Assembly (NCBI GenBank): GCA_025351675.1
Contig: JANXVK010000478.1
Location: 1 to 5,157 of the forward strand
Source of the DNA: Rhizobacter sp.
GTDB taxonomy: Bacteria; Pseudomonadota; Gammaproteobacteria; Burkholderiales; Burkholderiaceae_C
Direction of reading: 5' to 3'
Length of the DNA: 5,157 nt
Numbering within the stretch: the first letter of the stretch is position 1; every line of letters begins with the position of its first letter. The notes under the pieces are model-generated. The model saw only the letters and a list, made by a program, of their open reading frames with translations. It did no database searches and had not been told where the DNA came from. Shown here piece after piece: positions 1 through 5,157 of this stretch. The position numbers were made by a program, and so were the translations under genes.

Positions 1-845
1 CGTCGAGCCGCCGCCTGCTCGCGCTCGCGCTCGACTTCAAGCGCCTGAACCACCGGATGCACAACAAGCTGTTCGTGGCCGACGGCGTGATGGCGTGATG
101 GCGTGATGGCGATTGTGGGCGGGCGCAACCTCGCCGACGAATACTTCCTGCGCGGCACCCAGAACAACTTCATCGACTTCGACGTGCTGCTCGCCGGCAG
201 CGCCGTGCCCGAGCTGAGCGGCTGGTTCGACCTCTACTGGAACAGCACCGCCGTCTATCCGGTAGAGGCGATCGTGCGCGCGCCCGGCCATGCGCCCTCG
301 CCGCCGCACGGGCACGCCTCGGCAAGTTGCGCGCGACTAGCGTGAAGATCATGATCGTGACGAACTCGCTCGCGGTGAGCGACGAGCCGCTGGTCAGCGT
401 GGGTCTGCAGCGCCACCAGATTCCGCTGCTGAAAACGGGCGTCGAGCTGTACGAACTCAGCTCGAACCGGCTCAAGTTCGACCGCACGTTCAAAGGCCTG
501 CTCGGCGCCTCGACCGGCCGGCTGCACGCGAAGATCGGCTTGCTCGATCGCGAGACCGTGCTGGTCGGCTCGATGAACCTCGACCCGCGCTCGGCCAACA
601 TCAACACCGAGATCGGCGTGCGCATCGAGAGCCCGAGGCTCGCCGAGATGGTGTTCGCCGTGCTGAAGGTCGACGTGCTCGCTGGCGTCTACCAGGTCAA
701 GCTGCGGCCGAACGGGGTCGGGGTGCGCTGGATCGCGGTCGACGCCGGCAACCCGGAGGAGCTCGACGTCGATCCCGACACGAGCCTGTGGCAGCGGGTG
801 CGGCTGATGCTGCTGTCGTTCTTCATCCCTGAGTCTCAGTTGTAG
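1..845 (+). pseudogene. Phospholipase D family protein (cardiolipin synthase / YmdC-ClsC-like), disrupted, 5' end outside window
   Basis: The intact family are membrane-associated enzymes with two HxK(x)4D motifs that form one active site and act on phospholipid phosphodiester bonds, for example in cardiolipin synthesis. Three segments can be read. In frame 3, bases 3-95 end in RMHNKLFVADGVMA, the first HKD motif (His at 60-62, Lys at 66-68, Asp at 81-83), and stop at TGA 96-98. In frame 1, from 103, the protein resumes exactly with AIVGGRNLADEYF and runs through NNFIDFDVLL and YWNSTAVYPVEAIV. From about 300 the reading returns to frame 3 with LGKLRATSVKIMIVTNSLA, the second motif HAKIGLLD (codons starting at 525) and GSMNLDPRS, then the usual C-terminus PDTSLWQRV...FFIPESQL and TAG at 843-845. 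The first break is a 16-bp repeat expansion. At the second join, roughly 100 or more residues normally found between the two halves seem to be missing (estimate from memory of the family). A two-motif enzyme cannot be translated from this sequence. Family assignment is secure; the exact substrate is not. Confidence 0.88.
84..111 (+). repeat. Three tandem copies of 8-bp GGCGTGAT plus partial fourth
   Basis: GGCGTGAT occurs at 84-91, 92-99 and 100-107, followed by GGCG at 108-111. A single copy would give a perfect reading through the HKD motif, D-G-V-M-A-I-V-G-G. The two additional copies add 16 bp, shift the frame and create the in-frame TGA at 96-98. Reading on from this frame, any array of two or more copies meets that same TGA, so only contraction to one copy restores the gene. 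This looks like a slippage mutation rather than a tuned on/off switch. Confidence 0.93.
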
Positions 846-883
846 GGTTGTTGGACCTGTCGTGCGGCGATCCGCGCGTGGCC

Positions 884-889
884 TAGAAT
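884..889 (+). promoter_or_regulatory. Likely -10 box of the SRP RNA promoter
   Basis: TAGAAT matches the sigma-70 -10 consensus at five of six bases. It ends seven bases before 897, where the terminal helix of the SRP RNA begins, which is the right distance for a transcription start at about 896-897. No convincing -35 hexamer lies 16-18 bp upstream. TTGGAC at 851-856 resembles one, but the 27-bp spacer is too long. Confidence 0.5.
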
Positions 890-895
890 GGCAAC

Positions 896-994
896 TGACG
901 GGCCTCCTCGCATGGAAGCGCGGCCAACCGGGTCAGGTCGGGAACGAAGCAGCCCCAACTGTTGCGACCAGTGCCGAGATCAGGCTCGTCAACC
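896..994 (+). ncRNA. ffs: Signal recognition particle RNA, small bacterial type (4.5S RNA)
   Basis: This RNA binds Ffh and with FtsY targets nascent membrane proteins to the translocon. The universally conserved SRP apical domain is visible: GGTCAGGTC at 931-939, tetraloop GGAA at 941-944 and GAAGCAGCC at 946-954, then GTGCCG at 971-976 as in the E. coli RNA. The ends pair: TGACGGGCCT (896-905) with AGGCTCGTCA (982-991), nine Watson-Crick pairs and one G-U. The length of about 99 nt fits the Alu-less 4.5S form. The tetraloop-closing pair is G940-C945 where E. coli has C-G, a compensatory swap that supports the fold. It sits in the gap between the PLD remnant and the convergent small membrane gene. 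No strong intrinsic terminator follows. Identification is firm; the ends are good to a few bases. Confidence 0.93.
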
Positions 995-1005
995 CCAAGC
1001 CGGAA

Positions 1006-1233
1006 TTACGCCGCAGCGCGTTTGCCCGCACTCAAGCGTTCGCTCTGAAGGTCGTTCGCCTCGAGCGGCGGTACGGTTTCTTCCCAGCCCGTCGAATGAA
1101 ACGTCTTGTTCGTGCTCGGCCCGGACCAAGCCGCATGCCCCCGGCCTTGGCGCTGATCGCGGCGCAGCAGCAGTCGGTCCACCAGCAACCAGGCCGCAAC
1201 GGCACCGACAACGACGAGCATGGCGGTCAGCAT
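1006..1233 (-). CDS. Small single-pass membrane protein, 75 aa, unknown function
   Basis: I do not recognise this family. The product starts MLTAMLVVVGAVAAWLLVDR. Residues about 3-22 form one uncharged, strongly hydrophobic helix, followed by RLLLRRDQR, so the positive-inside rule puts the C-terminus in the cytoplasm. The remaining 45 or so residues are polar and probably disordered (STNKTFHSTGWEETVPPLEAND), ending GKRAAA before TAA at 1006-1008. The ATG at 1233 is chosen because AAGGAGG lies seven bases upstream; a second ATG at codon 5 has no such site. The reading frame is open upstream and continuous with the GAF remnant of the preceding gene, but the ribosome binding site argues for an independent protein. 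It is convergent with ffs, with about 11 bp between the ends. The membrane helix plus the perfect Shine-Dalgarno makes a real gene likely. Confidence 0.72.
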   Translation of the reverse strand: MLTAMLVVVGAVAAWLLVDRLLLRRDQRQGRGHAAWSGPSTNKTFHSTGWEETVPPLEANDLQSERLSAGKRAAA

Positions 1234-1240
1234 GAAAGGG

Positions 1241-1247
1241 CCTCCTT
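1241..1247 (-). promoter_or_regulatory. Strong Shine-Dalgarno for the small membrane protein
   Basis: On the minus strand AAGGAGG is followed by the 7-nt spacer CCCTTTC and ATG. This is the best ribosome binding site seen at any start in the window, and it fixes the start at 1233. Confidence 0.8.
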
Positions 1248-1297
1248 GTGGACCGCTGCAGCGCCGAGCTTCGCCCGGTCTGTGCGGTTTTGTCACA

Positions 1298-1325
1298 AGT
1301 CTACGTCGCCCGGCACACGCCACAA
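1298..1325 (-). promoter_or_regulatory. Possible promoter for the small membrane protein gene
   Basis: The minus strand reads TTGTGG (1325-1320), a 16-bp spacer, then TAGACT (1303-1298). The hexamers match sigma-70 consensus at three and four of six positions. The site lies about 65 bp upstream of the start codon, in the gap after the GAF remnant. The heptamer ACTTGTG overlaps the -35 region (1327-1321) and recurs directly at 1300-1294, which could be a paired regulator site or chance. Weak evidence. Confidence 0.2.
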
Positions 1326-1368
1326 GTCCCCCGAATGAAGGTGAACCCGGATTGCGCGCTCGCGCCGC

Positions 1369-1945
1369 CCGCTTGAACGCCATTACCGCGTGGTTGCGCA
1401 GGGTGCGCAACAGCGACAGTTCCTTCTCGCCCAGCTCGATGCCGCGGGGCTGCGCCTTGTCGGCATGGATCAGCTCGAACGGCGCGCCCTTCATCTGCAT
1501 CGGCGGCAGCAAGAACGCCGGCGCGTTGACGCTCGCCCGGTACCACGCCGGCAGCCGCGCGCCGATGTGCGTGACGGTCGCGTCGGTGATCAACGTGTCG
1601 GCACCTTTCACGCAGACCGCCGTGAACAGATCGGAGCCGGTCTTCAGCGGCACCTTGAAGTTCGGGGCGCCCGCTTCGGCGCCCCAACCGAGGCCGAAAC
1701 GGCCGGTCAATGTGTCGGTCTTCGCGTCGCGCAGGCAGAGATCACGCGGCGAAAGTTGAGCGCGCGATACATGGTCTCGAAGATGATGCGCAACACGTCG
1801 TTGAGCTTGAAGTTCTCGACCATCGTGTTGGTGATGTCCTGGATGCCCGCGGCGAGCACCTCGCTGGCGTGTCGAGGCCCAGCCAGACGCTTGCCGGCGC
1901 GCCCTCGCCCGGCACGCGCTGCAACTCGAATCTGCCAATGATGAT
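1369..1945 (-). pseudogene. C-terminal GAF-domain remnant of the pseudokinase-HDOD gene, frameshifted
   Basis: This is the continuation of the HDOD gene after its premature stop. Directly after TGA 1948-1946 the same frame reads IGRFELQRVPGEG...SVWLGLDTP. At about 1862-1866 the sense moves by one base and continues as SEVLAAGIQDITNTM, then LNDVLRIIFETMYRALNFRRV. At 1740/1741 another single base appears to be missing and the reading changes to LCLRDAKTDTLTGRFGLG. It then goes on through LFTAVCVKGADTLI, ARLPAWYRASVNAP, PMQMKGAPF and GEKELSLLRTLRN to VMAFK at 1372. These are typical of the GAF-like sensor domain that ends such proteins. The natural stop is also gone, since this last frame stays open until 1006. 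The lower limit is set where recognisable similarity ends. There is no start codon or Shine-Dalgarno that would make it a separate gene. Base-calling errors are a possible alternative explanation. Confidence 0.78.
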
Positions 1946-3793
1946 TCAGCCGCCGGGGTCGGTTCCAGGTTCAGGGTCGGTTGTCTGGGGCGCCACGTCG
2001 CCGCGCCGTGACGCGGGCAGCGGCGTGCCCTTGCGCAGCACCTCGCGCGCCGCCTGAACGCCGTCGGACAGGTCGCGCGCGCTGAGGCCCAACGCACGCG
2101 CATAGCGTTGCACGATCTGCGCGATCGCCGCTGCCGCGCGCGCGCCGGTGAGCGTGCTGACCGCGTCGACCGCATCGTTCGCGGCGCTCGCGGTCAGGCG
2201 CAGCATCTCGGCGTCGGAATCGGGTTTGCGCACCGGCGCGTCGGGAGGCAGGCGCCGTGCCATGTGCATCACGTCGTCGCCGAGCCCCCACTGGCGCGCG
2301 ACGCCATCGCCGAGCGACTCGATGTCGATGCCGAGCACGGCGTAGGCTGCAGCTGCTTCGCTCATGCCGGGTTGATCCGGCGTGCCGGGCTCTTGCGAGC
2401 CTGGCTTCATCAACTGCTCGATCTGCTCGGCCTCGTCGGCAAAGTGATAGCGCAGCATCAGCCGGCCGAGGTTCTGCAGCGCCGCGATCAGGTAGATGAC
2501 TTGGGCGTCGTAGCCCGGCGGGCGCAGCGCCTGCGCGGTGTGTCCGGCGAGACGAACGCGATCGAACGTGACCTGCAGCGCCGCGGCCTGCGGCTCGGAG
2601 AGCGGCCCGGGCCACGCGCGCAGCGTGTTCGCCGCGAGCCGCACGCCGTTGACGCCGATCAGCGAGATGATCCGGCGCAAGGTCAGCACCGGCCCGTTGC
2701 CCTGGATCTGCGTGCCCTGCACCTGCGCCGAGTTCAGCGTGCGCAGCAGCTCGAAACTGAGCGCCATGTCGGCAAGCACTTGGTCGGCGATTTCGTCGGT
2801 GCGCTGGCTCTCCAGGCTCGTGACGCGAGCCACGCGCGCCGCGAGGCCCGGCAGCGCCGGCAGGTGGCCGACGCTGCGCAAGCGGTCGAGCAGCAGGCCG
2901 AGCGGGCCGCCACCGTCTTCGGATTGCGCTTCGAGCCAACCGATCAGCGCGCCCAGCAGCGTGCGCGTGCTTCGGTACCGCAAGCGCTCCTGGCCCGAGG
3001 TGCAGCGGTTCGCGATCGCACGCAACGCTTCGGGGATCGGCAGCGGCGTGGTCCACGGCAGCCGCACGAGTTCGCGGCCGAGCGGCGCCATGCGAGCGAG
3101 CACGAGCGCGGTGTCGGGCTGGTCGAGCGCGGGCTGACCGGTCAGCAGGTGATGCATTAGCACACCGCAGGCGAGCAGGTCGCGTCCGGCCGCGGCGCGG
3201 CGCGCGCGCAGCTCGGTCGGGTCCAGCGCCATCGTGCGCTCGAGCGATTTCGCGCGGGCGGCGTCCTGCGCCGCCAGGTTCGCGTCGCCGGCCCCGCCCA
3301 GCGCCATCAGACGCACGCCGCCGCGCTCGTCGATCAGCACGCTGTGCAGTTGCAGGTCGAGGTGGGCGATGCCGGCTTCGTGCGCGAAGGCCAGCCCGTG
3401 CAGCAGATCGCAGACCCAGCCGACCACGTGGGCAGGCGTCGGTGTCCGGTGCAGCGCGAGCCATTCGCCGAGGGTGACGCCCTGCGCACGCTCGACCGCG
3501 ATGAACGGCCAGTGATCCTGCATGCCGACCTCGGCGACAAGGCTCAGGTTCGGATGGTTCAGGCGTGCGGCCAGGCGCACCTCGCGCTGCCAGTGGTCGA
3601 GCGCCACGGTATCGGCGGGCTGGACGCGCGGCAGCGTGAGCATGACCTCGGCGCCGCTGCGCGGGTCGAACGCGAGCCAGACCATCGTGCCGGCGCTCTT
3701 GCCGAGCAACCGGCGCAGTTCGAAGCGGCCGAATGCGCGGGTCGGGTGGGCTGGGGCGTTGGCGTGGGTGGTGAACAAGGCGGGGGCGACCAT
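1946..3793 (-). CDS. Pseudokinase-HDOD domain regulatory protein, prematurely ended (615 aa)
   Basis: Probably a cytoplasmic signalling or scaffold protein; HDOD domains are HD-like modules found in bacterial regulators. Residues 22-290 form a Ser/Thr-kinase-like fold (FGRFELRRLLGKSAGTMVWL), but it is catalytically degenerate. VAIK reads VMLT (50-53), HRDLKxxN reads HLDLQLHS (144-151), and the DFG place reads ALG (164-166). Residues about 305-520 are the HDOD domain: GHLPALPGLAARV, DMALSFELLRTLNSAQ, LRRIISLIGVNGVRLAANTL and ALQNLGRLML. The HD-type HDIG place therefore reads QNLG, so hydrolase activity is unlikely. The ATG at 3793 is chosen because the kinase fold begins shortly after it; its Shine-Dalgarno is poor. 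The open frame upstream to 4060 overlaps addA and is not coding. The stop at 1948-1946 cuts off a GAF domain still visible downstream, so the full gene would have had about 800 codons. A truncated protein may still be made. Confidence 0.85.
   Translation of the reverse strand: MVAPALFTTHANAPAHPTRAFGRFELRRLLGKSAGTMVWLAFDPRSGAEVMLTLPRVQPADTVALDHWQREVRLAARLNHPNLSLVAEVGMQDHWPFIAVERAQGVTLGEWLALHRTPTPAHVVGWVCDLLHGLAFAHEAGIAHLDLQLHSVLIDERGGVRLMALGGAGDANLAAQDAARAKSLERTMALDPTELRARRAAAGRDLLACGVLMHHLLTGQPALDQPDTALVLARMAPLGRELVRLPWTTPLPIPEALRAIANRCTSGQERLRYRSTRTLLGALIGWLEAQSEDGGGPLGLLLDRLRSVGHLPALPGLAARVARVTSLESQRTDEIADQVLADMALSFELLRTLNSAQVQGTQIQGNGPVLTLRRIISLIGVNGVRLAANTLRAWPGPLSEPQAAALQVTFDRVRLAGHTAQALRPPGYDAQVIYLIAALQNLGRLMLRYHFADEAEQIEQLMKPGSQEPGTPDQPGMSEAAAAYAVLGIDIESLGDGVARQWGLGDDVMHMARRLPPDAPVRKPDSDAEMLRLTASAANDAVDAVSTLTGARAAAAIAQIVQRYARALGLSARDLSDGVQAAREVLRKGTPLPASRRGDVAPQTTDPEPGTDPGG
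1956..1982 (-). repeat. Short direct repeat in the linker before the premature stop
   Basis: GGGTCGGTT (plus strand) occurs at 1956-1964 and 1974-1982, offset by 18 bp, a whole number of codons. On the coding strand it gives the linker TTDPEPGTDPGG, which ends at the premature stop. It is a likely slippage-prone linker between the HDOD and GAF parts. Confidence 0.6.
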
Positions 3794-3900
3794 CGGGAAC
3801 GTGATGAAGTTACCCGATTGAACCCGGCCACGGCCCGATTCGGTGCACCAATGAAGCCGCGCATCACCCGCCAAATGACCGGATTGCGGCGCGCCGGCCG

Positions 3901-5157
3901 TCAGTCGATCTCGATCACCGCACCGGCGCCGGTCACGAACGCGCAACGCACCGTTTCGCCGGGCTGCACGCGCCGCACGGCCTCGCGGTAGCGCAGCAGC
4001 TGCGCACGCCAGGCGTCGAGCTGCTGCGGCGCGTGCTGAAGCTTGTAGTCGAGCACCCACCAGACGGGCGCGCCGGCAACGTCGAGCCGCACCAGCCGGT
4101 CGATGCGCAGCAGCTCACCGCCGTCGCTGACCGGCACCTCGTTGCCGGCCCAACGCAGTTGCGGGCCGCTGAAGAAGCGCACGCAATCGGGGCTGCGCAG
4201 GATGGTCCGCGCGAGCTGCGCCACGGCGGCGGGCGGCGCCCCGAACTCAAGGGCGGCGGCCTGCGCGAGCTCGGCCACGTCGTCGACCGACGACGGGGCC
4301 GACGCCATGCCCGACGAAACCGCGGCCCATTCGAGCACGCGGTGCACAGCCTTGCCGAGTCGCGTGGCCTCGGTGTCGGGGGCGCGCGGCGACCCGACTT
4401 GCGGCGAGACGGAAACGGGACGCGCCGTCAGCGCAAGCACCTTCAGCGTCGCTGGCGGAGGCAGCGCCGGCGCGAGCTCGGCCGTGTCGATGTCCACCAG
4501 CGGCAACGCGGCAGCGAGCGGTTCGATGCGGTTCCACCACGACGCTCCGGGCGAGCGCCGCGAGGGCTCGGTCGCACTGAACACCAGCTGTTGCTTCGCG
4601 CGTGACATTGCCACGTACAGACCGTTCAACTCCTCGCGCTGGCGCGCCGTGCGCTCCGCATCGAGCACCACCACCAGCGACGGCGGGCACGCCGCCTCGG
4701 AGTAGACGAACGCGCAGCGCCGCGGCTGCTCGGCCTCGACCGGCCAGTCGATCAGCAAGGTCGCGGTCTCGGTGGTCCGGGGCTCCGGGTCGGCGTCCAT
4801 CACGAACACGACCTTCGCCTCAAGCCCTTTCGCGCCGTGCACGGTCAGCAGTTGCACCGCATCGGCATGCGTCGGCGCCGCGGCCTTCACGCTGCGGCGC
4901 TTCAGCGCGCGCACGAAGTTGTAGGGCGTGGCGTAGCGCGCGCCGTCGAGCGTCAGCGCCTGCGCGAGCACCGCGTCGATGGTGCCCTGCGCAGCGGCGC
5001 GCTGCACCGGCGGAACGGTTGCGGCGACGCGCTCGCGCAGTTCGCCCTCGAACACGATGCGGTCGAGCAGGTCGTGCGGCGGCAGCGCCGCCGCGGCGGT
5101 GCGCCAACGCGGCAGCAAGTCGCAGGCGCGCTGCAGCGCGGGGCTCAGCGGCGCGTC
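3901..5157 (-). CDS. addA: AddA-like UvrD/RecB-family helicase-nuclease, C-terminal 418 codons
   Basis: AddA with AddB processes double-strand DNA ends for RecA loading: an ATP-driven 3'-5' SF1 helicase fused to a nuclease. The N-terminal Walker A part is outside the window. Visible, numbered from the first codon at 5157: helicase motif V, VQLLTVHGAKGLEAKVVFV (101-119); motif VI, NGLYVAMSRAKQQLVFS (178-194), with the Arg of MSRAK expected to contact ATP; then a RecB-type PD-(D/E)XK nuclease with GKAVHRVLEW (268-277), NEVPV (339-343), IDRLV with Asp353, the metal-binding D-Y-K of WWVLDYKL (370-372), and QLLRYREAV (386-394). All nuclease motifs are present, so the enzyme looks active. It ends VIEID and TGA at 3903-3901, an ordinary C-terminus. 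The frame is open to the window edge. The HDOD gene follows after 107 bp. RecB or another UvrD-like exonuclease is the main alternative name; the short C-terminus right after the nuclease favours AddA. addB would be expected upstream. Confidence 0.88.
   Translation of the reverse strand, partial: DAPLSPALQRACDLLPRWRTAAAALPPHDLLDRIVFEGELRERVAATVPPVQRAAAQGTIDAVLAQALTLDGARYATPYNFVRALKRRSVKAAAPTHADAVQLLTVHGAKGLEAKVVFVMDADPEPRTTETATLLIDWPVEAEQPRRCAFVYSEAACPPSLVVVLDAERTARQREELNGLYVAMSRAKQQLVFSATEPSRRSPGASWWNRIEPLAAALPLVDIDTAELAPALPPPATLKVLALTARPVSVSPQVGSPRAPDTEATRLGKAVHRVLEWAAVSSGMASAPSSVDDVAELAQAAALEFGAPPAAVAQLARTILRSPDCVRFFSGPQLRWAGNEVPVSDGGELLRIDRLVRLDVAGAPVWWVLDYKLQHAPQQLDAWRAQLLRYREAVRRVQPGETVRCAFVTGAGAVIEID

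Noticed and set aside
84..111. Phase-variation switch by the 8-bp repeat
   Set aside because: A working switch would need several copy numbers that restore the frame. Here every array of two or more copies reaches an in-frame TGA, and the gene carries a second independent lesion.
981..1008. Intrinsic terminator between ffs and the membrane gene
   Set aside because: The only hairpin seen is a 4-bp GGCT/AGCC stem with no following T run on either strand.
862..1338. Plus-strand open frame of 158 codons across the ffs region
   Set aside because: It overlaps the SRP RNA and reads antisense to the small membrane gene. The composition is arginine-rich shadow sequence without a Shine-Dalgarno or any recognisable motif.
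1006..2175. 389-codon minus-strand open frame taken as one gene
   Set aside because: Its first half is an out-of-frame shadow of the HDOD and linker coding sequence (arginine-rich). Only the part from 1740 down matches the GAF domain, and the last 75 codons are the separate membrane protein.
2108..3160. 350-codon plus-strand open frame
   Set aside because: Antisense to the HDOD domain. No domain is recognisable, and its openness follows from the GC-rich codon pattern of the real gene.
1971..3464. 497-codon minus-strand open frame
   Set aside because: Alternative frame of the pseudokinase-HDOD gene, very rich in Arg and Ala, as expected for a shadow in GC-rich DNA.
3838..3852. Palindrome GGTGCACC between addA and the HDOD gene as an operator
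   Set aside because: Only 8 bp of symmetry, no promoter hexamers placed sensibly around it, and such palindromes are common in GC-rich DNA.
3794..4060. N-terminal extension of the pseudokinase-HDOD frame upstream of 3793
   Set aside because: It overlaps the well-supported C-terminus of the AddA-like gene on the same strand and is arginine/alanine-rich shadow sequence. The kinase fold starts just after the ATG at 3793.

Overview
The window is GC-rich DNA (by eye about two-thirds G+C) whose proteins and SRP RNA look like those of a betaproteobacterium, most likely Burkholderiales of the Rubrivivax/Leptothrix type. I infer this from the AddA-type helicase-nuclease, the pseudokinase-HDOD-GAF architecture and the SRP RNA sequence. 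No database comparison was possible.

Layout from left to right. Positions 1-845 (+) hold the remains of a phospholipase D / cardiolipin-synthase-like gene whose 5' end is outside the window. It is broken by a threefold 8-bp tandem repeat inside the first HKD motif, and by an apparent internal deletion that joins the two halves of the protein out of frame. Positions 896-994 (+) hold a small bacterial signal recognition particle RNA (4.5S RNA, ffs) with a clear -10 box upstream. It lies in the gap between the convergent protein genes. Positions 1006-1233 (-) encode a 75-residue single-pass membrane protein of unknown function behind an excellent Shine-Dalgarno sequence. Positions 1369-3793 (-) were once a single gene for a pseudokinase-HDOD-GAF regulatory protein. 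Its first 615 codons are open (1946-3793). A stop codon followed by two apparent single-base losses leaves the C-terminal GAF part readable only as fragments (1369-1945). Positions 3901-5157 (-) are the C-terminal 418 codons of an AddA-like (UvrD/RecB-type) helicase-nuclease, intact to its stop codon and continuing past the window edge.

The minus-strand genes lie head to tail (addA, 107 bp gap, HDOD gene, small membrane gene) and run towards ffs and the PLD remnant. No functional pathway linking them is evident. The intact, essential-type elements (ffs, addA) sit beside two decaying accessory genes. I saw no new defence system, mobile element, CRISPR array or tRNA. The most interesting points are the repeat-driven break in the HKD motif, the SRP RNA with a swapped tetraloop-closing pair, the degenerate kinase domain with a second stand-alone glycine-loop-like motif before the GAF domain, and the multiply broken C-terminus of that gene.
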